Assembly (NCBI GenBank): GCA_019912965.1
Contig: JAIOHM010000215.1
Location: forward strand, 1 to 63,311
Origin: Anaerolineae bacterium
Lineage (GTDB): Bacteria; Chloroflexota; Anaerolineae; Aggregatilineales; Phototrophicaceae
Length of the DNA stretch: 63,311 nucleotides
Direction: 5' to 3'
Part shown: piece after piece, positions 18,959-29,300 of the stretch
How the letters are laid out: each line of letters opens with the position of its first letter
Numbering within the stretch: position 1 is the stretch's first letter
Notes under the pieces: generated by a model
Databases searched by the model: none
The model's input: only the letters and a program-made list of their open reading frames with translations
What the model was told of the DNA's origin: nothing
Translations under genes and position numbers: made by a program

Positions 18959-21900
18959 CTAAAGGTCGCCTAACTTCCGCATCAAAAGTGCAGCCACTTC
19001 GTCATCCGAAAGTCCTTCCAGATCAGTGGTCGGTTGCTCGGTTGAAGATTGCGTTTCCACATCTGGCTCAACTTCCGACGGGGCAAATACCCCACTTTCG
19101 ATATAAGCGACAATTGCATCCACGGTTGGATAATCAAAAATCAGAGTTGCAGGAAGCACACCGCTTATGCCTAGCCCGGTCTCCAGACGGTTGCGAAGTT
19201 CAACAGCCATCAGCGAATCCACACCTAAATCCATCAAACGACTACGACGGTCAATTGGATGCGAAACTGGAAGCCGCAGCGTCCGGGCAACCCGTTCGCG
19301 CACAAAAGTTGTCAGGGCTTCGTTGCGGTCATCGGGCAGCAAAGCAGTCAACTCGACCATAAAACCGGCAGTTTGCGATTCAGGGGTCGATTCTGCGTGG
19401 GTATAATCCGTTTGCGTGATAGAGATGTTGAGTCCCTGCGCCGGTTCCCCATCGGCGGAAGCCCGTGCGACGATAATGTGCTGACCAAATATCTCAGTGG
19501 CAGCCCCTGCCTCTGGGAAAATCACCACCTGTTCAAAACCATGTTCAGCTAAGGCTGACTGCCAACCCATTGGTGGCAGCAGCGGATTATCGCCGCGCAG
19601 TTCATCTTCAAAAATACCCCACCCTTCAATCAATCCAGTGGTGATGTCGTAATAACCAAGATGTTCGGTTGTTTCGTAAAGCATCAACAACCCGTTGGGC
19701 GCGAGTAAACTGCGTACATGGTCAAGTGTTTGCCCTAGATTACGGGTCGCATGCAGTGCATTGGCAGACAGAATAATGTCGAAACTACCCGGTGCGTACC
19801 CCTGCTCTGTCGGGTCTTGCTCGGCATTCAACAAACCATACTGCACAAATGGATAATCGCTAAAACGTTCCTGTGCATGACCGAGGAAGAAATCCGAAAC
19901 ATCGGTGTAAGCGTAAGTTGTCCGGTCAGCCGGGAAGATTGGCACCACTGCCGCTGCTGTGCCGCCTGTCCCCGCACCAATTTCCAGTACCCGAACGGTG
20001 CCATTGATGCGACTTACAGCAGCTTGCAAAGCACTGCGCGCAATCGCGTTGAAGTAGCGTACAGGTGCCCAACCGTTGTACATATAACGCGCGGTTTCCA
20101 GCGATCCGCCGGGAAAAATTGTCTCTAGCGGACTGTAAGTTCCGTTTAGGATGGCAGCCAGATGATCGCCGCAGCGCCGGATATAATCGAGCAAGGGAAG
20201 ACTGTCAGCCATCATACCTTCAGTCTCCGCCAAAGCATCCGCCAAACCCGGTTCTGACAGTGGTTGGATGCTGGCAAAACTTTCACCTTCACGGGTGAGT
20301 AGGCCTTCGTCGACCAGACGTCCCAACCAGCGTGTTAGCAAACTGTGAAATGTTGTGCTGATATTGAATTGACTGAGCAGTTCATCAACTGTATAGCGTT
20401 CACCCATCCGGGAAAAAATCTTTAAATCCCGCAGCGCTGTCACAATATAAGCGGTCGTCAACCGTTCTAGCGCTGCCCACTTAGCTGGATAGCTGGGCAG
20501 ATTCAAATCCAGAGGCCCGTTAGCTGCCTGCTGCACTCCTGCATCGACCATCGCGTTCCATAAAGCCAAAGAATCGGTTTTATGAACGGCGGTTTGTTCG
20601 ACACCGCTTTCGTACCAGTAGCGTTCCTTCGCCCAGGGATAAGTTGGCAAATCAGTTACAATCTGGCGGTTATAATCCTGATCAAAAGCTCGCCAATCGA
20701 CATCCGCACCCTGAACATAGAGCCCGGCCAAACTTTCAAGCATCTGCGCCCAATCATTCCAGTCTTTTCGCAGCGAAGGCAACCACACTCCATAATCATT
20801 CGGCAGACAGCGCCGCCCCATACCTAGCAATGTAGGACTTGAACCAATTTCGACAAATACACGGTAACCTTCGCGATGCAAGGTTTGCATTACGCCCATA
20901 AATTGCACAGGCTGGCGCAAGTGTCGCCGCCAGTAAGCCCCGTTGCCCACCTCAGCAAAGGTTGCAATTTCTCCACTGACACCTGAAACCAGCCCAATCT
21001 GCGGCGGATGATATTCGATCTCATTAGCAATCCGCTCAAACTCATCCAAAATCGGCTCAAGCAGCGGCGAGTGCGACGACTGTGGCACATCCAGTTTACG
21101 CGATTTGATGCCCTGTTCTTTTAACTGAGCCACAACAACTTCAACTGTGCTTGTTGCCCCGGAAATCACAACACTCCCCGGCCCGTTGATCGCAGCGATG
21201 GAAACCTTGTCACTATAAGGGGCGACCAGAGGTGCAACAGTTGCTTCATCGGCAAACACCGCCACCATTTCGCCCGGTTCTGGCAGGGAGTCAAACAATC
21301 GTCCACGTGTAAAAACCAGCTTTAGGCCATCATTCACGCTGAACAATCCCGCGATACAAGCCGCTGCGTACTCGCCAACACTGTGTCCCATAACCATCGC
21401 TGGACGAATGCCCCATGACATCCATAATTTTGCCAGCGCATATTCCAGCGCGAACAAAGCGGGTTGGGCGTAAAGCATCTGCCTCATCAAATCCGGTGTG
21501 TCACCCTCTGGGAACAGCACTGCATACAGTGGGTATTCCAGATAAGCCTTCAAAATCTCCGCACATTCGTCAATTGCGGCACGAAAAACAGGCTGTGCCT
21601 CGTAAAGAGTGCGCCCCATGCCCGCATACTGCGCTCCATGCCCGGTAAACATAAAAGTAATTTCCGGGGATTGAGTATCAGCTAAAACATTGGTGACTAG
21701 CCCTGACGTTTCCTGCCCATCTATAAATGCCAATAATTTCTCGCGTGCTTCCGCTACATTCTCGGCAGCAAGCGCAAGACGATGGGTTAAATGTGCCCGT
21801 CCAGCATTGGCGGTGAAACCAATATCAGGTAAGGAGGCTGAAGGTACAGCCAACAATTGGATGTATTGTTTCGCCAGATCGACTAAAGCCGTATCGCGCC

Positions 21901-23335
21901 GCGCAGAAAACGCCAATAGATGTAAGGGGCGCTCGGTCTCCGAAGATTGCACTTCTGTTTCCGGTGCAGCCTCCAGAATAACGTGAGCATTCGTCCCGCT
22001 GAATCCGAATGAACTTACCCCGGCAATCGAACGTCCATCTTGCGCGGGAAATGGACTCAAAGTCGTGGTGACTTCTAAAGGAATCTCATCCCAAGGAATA
22101 TAGGGGTTAAGCATTTTCAGGTGAAGATGTGGAGGAATCTGACAGTGTTGCAGCATCAACACTACTTTCATCAACCCGGCCACACCTGCCGCCGATTCCA
22201 GATGACCGATATTGGTCTTGGCAGAACCAATTCGAAGCGGATTTTCTTTGCTGTGTCCCTCACCTAAAGAAGCCGCCAGCGCATTAACTTCAATCGGGTC
22301 ACCCAAAGGTGTCCCCGTACCGTGTGCTTCGATATAACTGACTAATCCCGATTCAATTCCAGCATTTTCCAGCGCCGCCCGCAAAACCGCTTCCTGCGAT
22401 GGCCCATTGGGTGCTGTCAAACCGTTAGATTTACCATCCTGATTAACGGCTGAACCCAGCACAACCGCCAGAATCGGGTCGCCATCAGCCAGCGCATCCG
22501 AAAGCCGCTTCAACACAACCACCCCACAGCCCTCGCCGCGCACATAACCATCTGCGTCCGCATCAAAAGTTTTACAGTGATCGTCAAAAGCCATCATCTG
22601 CGACTTGGAGAAATTGATGTGAGCTTCCGGTGCGAGAATTAAATTCACCCCACCTGCAATTGCCATACGGCTTTCTCCCGAGCGGAGACTTTGTGCTGCC
22701 AGATGTACGGCCACCAGCGACGAAGAACAAGCCGTATCAATCGACAGACTCGGCCCTTGCAAACCTAACAAATAAGATAACCGACCCGAAGCCACACTGA
22801 GCGTATTCCCGGTCGCAAAATACACATCAATATTTTCGGTGTCCGACCAGATTTTACGCCCGTAATCATCATTGGCAATGCCAATAAACACACTTGTTGG
22901 GCTGCCAAGTAGTTTATCCGGTGCTTGTCCAGCGCGTTCCAGTGCTTCCCACGCCACCTGTAAAAGGATGCGCTGCTGTGGATCCATACTCACAGCCTCG
23001 CGCGGCGAAATCCCAAAGAATGCCGGATCAAACTTATCAACATCATCGATAAACCCACCTGCCCGTGCGTACATCTTGCCGGGTGCATTGGGATCGGGGT
23101 CATAGTAAGCTTCGGTCGACCAGCGGTCAGATGGGATATCGCGGATGGCATCAACACCATTTTTCAGCAGTTCCCAATAGGCATCTGGCGAATCTACGCC
23201 GCCTGGAAACCGCATTCCCATTCCGATCACCGCAATTGGCTCACCACGGGCAGCTTCAAGCTCATCCAGCCGCGTTCGCATCTCGCGCAGTTCTAAGAGC
23301 GCCCGCTTCAGGGGCGATAATTCTTGTTCACTCAT
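18959..23335 (-). CDS. Type I modular PKS 'D', KS-AT-cMT-ACP, no reductive domains
   Basis: A 1458-residue module, the shortest complete one here. Order: docking helices (about 1-35, LSPLKRALLEL), KS (Cys203), AT (Ser652 in GHSVG; specificity motif QSSH), C-methyltransferase (about 1060-1270; SAM motif LEIGAGTGG near 1120, NALHAT after it), ACP (Ser1374 in GVDSLMA), and a C-terminal helix LSDDEVAALL. No DH, ER or KR sequence lies between AT and ACP; the post-AT linker passes directly into the MT. The predicted outcome is an alpha-methyl-beta-keto intermediate, so one ketone should remain in the chain. The gene starts six bases after the stop of PKS E. The ribosome binding site is weak, which suggests translational coupling. 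Confidence 0.97.
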   Translation of the reverse strand: MSEQELSPLKRALLELREMRTRLDELEAARGEPIAVIGMGMRFPGGVDSPDAYWELLKNGVDAIRDIPSDRWSTEAYYDPDPNAPGKMYARAGGFIDDVDKFDPAFFGISPREAVSMDPQQRILLQVAWEALERAGQAPDKLLGSPTSVFIGIANDDYGRKIWSDTENIDVYFATGNTLSVASGRLSYLLGLQGPSLSIDTACSSSLVAVHLAAQSLRSGESRMAIAGGVNLILAPEAHINFSKSQMMAFDDHCKTFDADADGYVRGEGCGVVVLKRLSDALADGDPILAVVLGSAVNQDGKSNGLTAPNGPSQEAVLRAALENAGIESGLVSYIEAHGTGTPLGDPIEVNALAASLGEGHSKENPLRIGSAKTNIGHLESAAGVAGLMKVVLMLQHCQIPPHLHLKMLNPYIPWDEIPLEVTTTLSPFPAQDGRSIAGVSSFGFSGTNAHVILEAAPETEVQSSETERPLHLLAFSARRDTALVDLAKQYIQLLAVPSASLPDIGFTANAGRAHLTHRLALAAENVAEAREKLLAFIDGQETSGLVTNVLADTQSPEITFMFTGHGAQYAGMGRTLYEAQPVFRAAIDECAEILKAYLEYPLYAVLFPEGDTPDLMRQMLYAQPALFALEYALAKLWMSWGIRPAMVMGHSVGEYAAACIAGLFSVNDGLKLVFTRGRLFDSLPEPGEMVAVFADEATVAPLVAPYSDKVSIAAINGPGSVVISGATSTVEVVVAQLKEQGIKSRKLDVPQSSHSPLLEPILDEFERIANEIEYHPPQIGLVSGVSGEIATFAEVGNGAYWRRHLRQPVQFMGVMQTLHREGYRVFVEIGSSPTLLGMGRRCLPNDYGVWLPSLRKDWNDWAQMLESLAGLYVQGADVDWRAFDQDYNRQIVTDLPTYPWAKERYWYESGVEQTAVHKTDSLALWNAMVDAGVQQAANGPLDLNLPSYPAKWAALERLTTAYIVTALRDLKIFSRMGERYTVDELLSQFNISTTFHSLLTRWLGRLVDEGLLTREGESFASIQPLSEPGLADALAETEGMMADSLPLLDYIRRCGDHLAAILNGTYSPLETIFPGGSLETARYMYNGWAPVRYFNAIARSALQAAVSRINGTVRVLEIGAGTGGTAAAVVPIFPADRTTYAYTDVSDFFLGHAQERFSDYPFVQYGLLNAEQDPTEQGYAPGSFDIILSANALHATRNLGQTLDHVRSLLAPNGLLMLYETTEHLGYYDITTGLIEGWGIFEDELRGDNPLLPPMGWQSALAEHGFEQVVIFPEAGAATEIFGQHIIVARASADGEPAQGLNISITQTDYTHAESTPESQTAGFMVELTALLPDDRNEALTTFVRERVARTLRLPVSHPIDRRSRLMDLGVDSLMAVELRNRLETGLGISGVLPATLIFDYPTVDAIVAYIESGVFAPSEVEPDVETQSSTEQPTTDLEGLSDDEVAALLMRKLGDL

Positions 23336-23341
23336 CGTTCA

Positions 23342-26300
23342 TCACTTCTTTTTCTTCGTGGTCAACGAATTCAATTCTTCCAATAGCAGTGCTTCAGCTT
23401 CCGCATCGCTCATTTGCGCCAACTCGTCCACCGCTTCATGACGCTGATCGACTTCTGGAACCGCTTTTGCGGGAACGGTTTCATCTGCAAATAGCTGCTT
23501 CAGCAGATATTCTGCCAGTGCATCAGTGGTTGGATAGTCGAAAACCAGCGTGGCTGGAAGTGAGCGCTTTAATCCTAACCCATTTCCGAGCAAGTTGCGG
23601 AGTTCAACGGCCATAAGCGAATCCAGACCCAGCGTTTGCAACGGCTGACGAGGATCAATAGCGAAACTGGCATCCAATCCTAGCGCCTTAATGGCTTGCA
23701 ATCGTACATGCTCGACAAGCATACTTTTGCGTGTACTGGGTGCCGCATCCGTCAGACGCCTAAGCAGGTCACTGCCACCAGTTGCTTCAGTTTTAGTCTG
23801 GGCTGGTACGGAGCGGCTTGCCAATTCTAAAAAGAAGAGTTTACCAGCAGGCAACTGGGCCACAAATCGCCGCCAATCGGCTTTTAGCAAACTAATCTGC
23901 GGTGGCAAATCACTCCGGCGCATTGCTTCACCCAGTGCCCATAAACCCTCTTCAGTCGTGAAGGGCTGAAACCCTTGTGCATGCAAACGTTCAGCATATT
24001 TTTCACCTGTCGCAGCGCCGACTTCGCCCCATGCTCCCCAATTGATCGCCAGCCCCGGCAAACCCTGTGCCCGTCGTGCATAAGCCAGCGCATCCACAAA
24101 AGCGTTCGCTGCCATATAGTTGCCTTGCCCTAACGAACCCACCAACACCGCCCCTGCCGAAAACAGGACAAAGAAATCCAACGGAAGTTCCTGTGTCAGA
24201 AGATGCAAATTCCACGAACCGTCCACTTTTGGAGCAAACACCCGCTCGAAACGATCCCAATCCTGCCCTGCTAGCAATCCATCTTCAAAGACTGCTGCAC
24301 AATGAATAACCCCTTTTAGCGGCGGCATATGCTGTGCAATTTGCGAAAATACCGTTTCGAGATTTTCAACCTGCGATACATCCGCTTGAAAAACAGCGAT
24401 CTGCACGCCTGTTGCTTCCAACTCGTTCAAAACGCTTTCGGCTTCTGAAGCAGGAGCGCTGCGTCCGACAAGAACCAAATGTTTTGCCCCATGTCCAGCT
24501 AACCAACGAGCCACTTCCAACCCGATGCCGCGCAAACCACCCGTTATCAGATAAGTTGCATCATCGTGAATGGACAGCACATCATCAGCAGGTTGTGTCA
24601 CCACAATACGGCCAGTGTGCTTGGCCTGTGCCATGTAACGGAATGCATCCACTACTTCCTGCATCGGGAAAATATGCATCGGTAAAGGAAGCAGTTGCCC
24701 TGTGCTAAACAAATCATGCAGATCGTTCATGATGGACTGCGCCAGCGACAGATCAGCATCCAGCATGGAGGGGTCTACAATGTGGTACATCACATCCGGT
24801 CTGACCAGAGACATCCGTTCATGCGTCCAGATGTCGCGTTTCCCAATTTCAACAAAGCGCCCGCCGTCAGCCAGCACCTCCACATTTTTCGCGATGAAAT
24901 CTCCACTGAGGGAATTCAGCACAATATCGACACCACTCCCACCTGTAATAGCGCTGATTTCATCTGCAAAATCCAACGTTCGGGAATTCATCACGTGCTG
25001 CACACCCAAAGACTTGAGCATGGTGCGCTTCTCATCGCTGCCAGCAGTGGCGAAAATTTCCGCGCCCGCCCGCTGCGCCAACTGTACCGCCGCCAGACCA
25101 ACCCCACCTGCTGCCGCATGAATCAGAACTTTATCGCCCTCCTTCATCCCTGCCAGAATATTTAACCCCAGCAGCGCGGTAACAAACGGCGAAGGAATGG
25201 TTGCAGATTCTTCAAAAGTAAGTGTTTCCGGTTTCAGAGTAGCGAAAGCTGCCTTCGTAATAATATGGGATGCAAATCCACCCGGCGCTAAAGCAATGAC
25301 CGCATCACCGGGGCGGAACTTCGTAACCCCCTCGCCCAATGCAACCACTGTACCTGCACATTCGTAACCCAACGCATCAACACCGCCGGGGTACATACCC
25401 AACGCACCCAGGACATCACGAAAGCCCAAACCAGTCGCCCGAACACGAATTTCAATCTCGCCTACGCTGGGTTCGCGACGGGTCAGAGGTATCAATTGCA
25501 AGTTATCCAAAACACCGGGTGTTGGGATACTCAGTTGGAAAGGCTGACCATCCAGCAGTTGTTCACTTTGGGCAGTTTTTGCTTTAACCAGCCGTGCCAC
25601 ATAGCGTTTTCCCGCCCGCAGCGCAACCTGATCTTCATCATCACCTGAGAACAATTCCGCAAACAGCGCATCAACATCAGTAGTGTCCGCTATATCAACC
25701 CGCGTGCAGTTCAGTTCAGGATGTTCCAGAGCGATACTTTTGCCCAGTCCCCACAAAACCGACTGCCAGAGTTCTGGTTGCTCACCGTTTACAGATTGTG
25801 CCAACTGTGTAACCAGCCACAATTTTGGTGTTAGTCCCGTTTTGATCAGCGACTGTGTCAAATACAATGCGATTTTAACAGGTTGCTGATTTTCATTCGC
25901 ATCTGAGAGATGGATGACACCTCGTAGCACGCCAACTTCTTGCAGCATCCGTTCAAAATGATCGGGTTGGTCTGGATTCAGGGTGAAAGTATTCGCATTG
26001 CGATGAAAATCCGAATCCCATCGCGCAACGAACACATCCTTACCCAACCGTTTGGCTAGATCGGCAGCAATATTTTGATCATTTGCCAACAGTAGCCAGC
26101 GACCCGCTATATCGATGTTGCTGGCCTCCAGCGGTTTTTCACGCCACGCAACTTCATACAACCAGTCGTCAATGCTGGCAGTGCTTCCTGCTGCTATCCG
26201 CTTGAAGGCGATGCCCTGAATTTCCCCAATCAGATGACCATCTTCAGCCAATAGTTGAACATCAGCAGTCACAACTTCAGGGTTATTGATCGGGCGAACC

Positions 26301-29300
26301 GTGACATGACTCCACAGCCCCGTTTCCGCCGTGTGATACAACCGCAGTGATTCGAGGCTCAAGGGCAAATAAGTGCCCTCCGGAAGCGCCACACCAACTG
26401 CTTGCAAACAGGCATCCAGCAGCACCGGATGAATATGGAAACCGGACGGATTCACTTGCTCCGGCAAGATAATCTCGCCAAGCGTTTGGGTTTCACCCTT
26501 CCATACCTGCGCTAATCCCCGGAAGCTCGGCCCAAAGTGCATTCCACGTTCGGCAACCCGTTCGTAATGCATCTCAGCCGAAATTTGTTCTGGTAGTTTT
26601 GCTCGTAGTGTGTCCAGATCAACGATTAAACCATTCGTTTCTGCTGTATTCACCCGCCCTGAAGCGTGCAAACGCCATTCATCCGCCCCTTCATCCAGAC
26701 TAAAAATCTGGAATGAGCCATCCCCGCCGACAATAGTCTGTACCGCTTTACCACCCTCCGGCAAAATCAATGCCTCACGAATGATAAGATCGTCAATCGC
26801 CAGCGACGATGTGTTCAGCAATGTTGCCCCTGCTGCCAAAGCCATTTCAATATAGGCAGTCGCGGGGACAACCACATCCCCACGCACACCATGATCGGCT
26901 AAAAATGGTATGGAAGCAGTATCCAGTCGGGTTTCAAAAATTGTATCCTTAGATGCCGTCCGCAGTTTGCCACCCAGCAGCGGATGTAGCGCCCCAGCAG
27001 CAACGGACGCACTGCCTGCCCGGCGCAGCATTTCTGACCCAATCCAGTATTTACGGCGCTCAAATGGATAATTCGGGAGCGCAATCTTATGCCCCTGATA
27101 GCCTTGGTAATACGACGCCCAATCCACAGGCAGACCATTTACGAAACAGCCACCCAAACTGTTGAGTAACTGTCCCCAATCATCTTTGCTCTTCCGTAAC
27201 GAAGGCAGCCACACACCATAATCATCTGGCACGCAGTTCCGCCCCATACCTAGCAGCGTTGGGTTCGGGCCAACTTCCAGAAAAATACTGTAGCCCTGAT
27301 CGTGCAGCGTCTCCATCGCAGACTTGAACTGTACTGCTGCGCGAATATGATTGCGCCAATATTGTGCATTCGGTACTTCGCCCGCCGCAAAAGGTTTACC
27401 TGTAACATTGGAGATTAAAGTCAACTTTGGCGCATGATATTCCACTTCCCGCGCGACGCGCTCAAACGCATCCAGAATCGAGTCCATCAGGGGTGAATGA
27501 AATGCATGAGAAACCACCAACGGACGAGTCTTGATACCCTGTGCTTGTAACTTCTCCACAATCTTTTTCATGGCAGACTCGTGACCGGAAATCACCAGAT
27601 TACCCGGCCCATTCACCACCCCAATCGAAACCTGATCGGCATAAGGCGCAATCGCAGCTTCCACCAAAGCCTCATCCGCCAGCACCGCTACCATTGTTCC
27701 ACCTGCTGGCAGCGCGCCCATCAAGCGCCCACGTGCAGCGATCAGTTTCAGCCCATCTTCCAGACTAAATACACCCGCGATGCAGGCCGCTACAAATTCG
27801 CCCACACTGTGCCCCATCACCGCCGAAGGCTGTATGCCCCAGGAAAGCCACAACTGCGCCAGCGCATATTCCAGCGCGAACAATGCGGGTTGGGTATAAG
27901 CAGTCTGGTCGAGCAGCGATGCGGTTTCGCTATCCTCAGCAAAAATCACCGAAAGCAGCGGCTTATCAAGATGTGGCCGCAGCAGTTCGTCACACTGATC
28001 AAGCACCGCACGGAAAACAGGCTGTGTTTCATAAAGTTGACGCCCCATTCCTGCATACTGTGCGCCCTGTCCGGTGAACAGAAACGCGGTTTTCTGCTGA
28101 CTGGAGTCTGGTACATAACCACTGTTCACACCATTGACCTGTTCGCCAGCGGCAAAAGCAGTCACCTGCTGCCCAAACTGTTCAATATTTTCAGCCGTGA
28201 ATGCAACCCGAAACGGTAGATGTGTGCGCCCCATATTGGATGTGAAAGCAATATCTGCCAATGTTGCTGACGGATTTTCACCAAGATAATCGGCATAACG
28301 TCCAGCCAACATTCGGAGGGCATTTTCGCTCCGTGCCGAAAGGGTAATCACTTGCTGCGGATGTTGAGCTAATTCACCTGTTGACTCAACAATCGGCGCA
28401 CTTTCCAGAACAACATGTGCGTTGACACCGCTTGCCCCAAACGAACTCACCCCGGCAATGCGCGAACCCGTCCAGGGGGTGCGCTGTGTGGGGATGGTAA
28501 TGGGCATATCATTCCAGGCAATGTAGGGGTTCAATTCTTGCAGATGCAGGTGCGGAGGAATTTCCTGATAATGCAGCGCCGAAACCAGTTTTATCAGGCC
28601 AACAATACCTGCCCCGGCCTCCAGATGCCCTACATTGGTTTTTACTGAGCCAAGCATCAACGGGTTATCTGCTGTCCGACCTTCACGCAGCGCACCCACT
28701 AGCGCCCGGACTTCAATCGGATCGCCCAACGATGTCCCCGTGCCATGAGTCTCCACATAGCTAACTTGTGCAGGCTGAACACCCGCATTCACCAACGCAG
28801 TTTTGATAAGCGATTCTTGCGCCAGTTTGTTCGGTACGGTAAAACCGCTGCTAAACCCACCATGATTGATGGCTGAACCGCGTATCACCGCCAGCACATT
28901 ATCGCCATCGCGCTGTGCATCCGAAAAGCGCTTCAATACCACTACGCCGCAGCCTTCACTGCGAACAAACCCATCCGCGCGCGCATCAAAGGTTTTACAC
29001 CGTCCATCCGGCGCCATCATATGGGCTTTGCTCAAGCTCACCGTGACATCTGGCATCATCATAAAGTTGACGCCACCTGCCAGCGCCACCTGACTTTCGC
29101 CACTGCGGAGGCTCTGCATCGCCAGATGCACCGCCACCAGCGACGAGGAACACGCTGTATCCACTACCATACACGGCCCGGTTAAACCCAGAAGGTATGA
29201 AATGCGTCCAACAGCCGGGTTCAGAATACCACCCGTCACGTTGTATGCATCAATTACATTCAGATCAATCCGGTTAGCCTGCATCATTATGTAATCCGGC

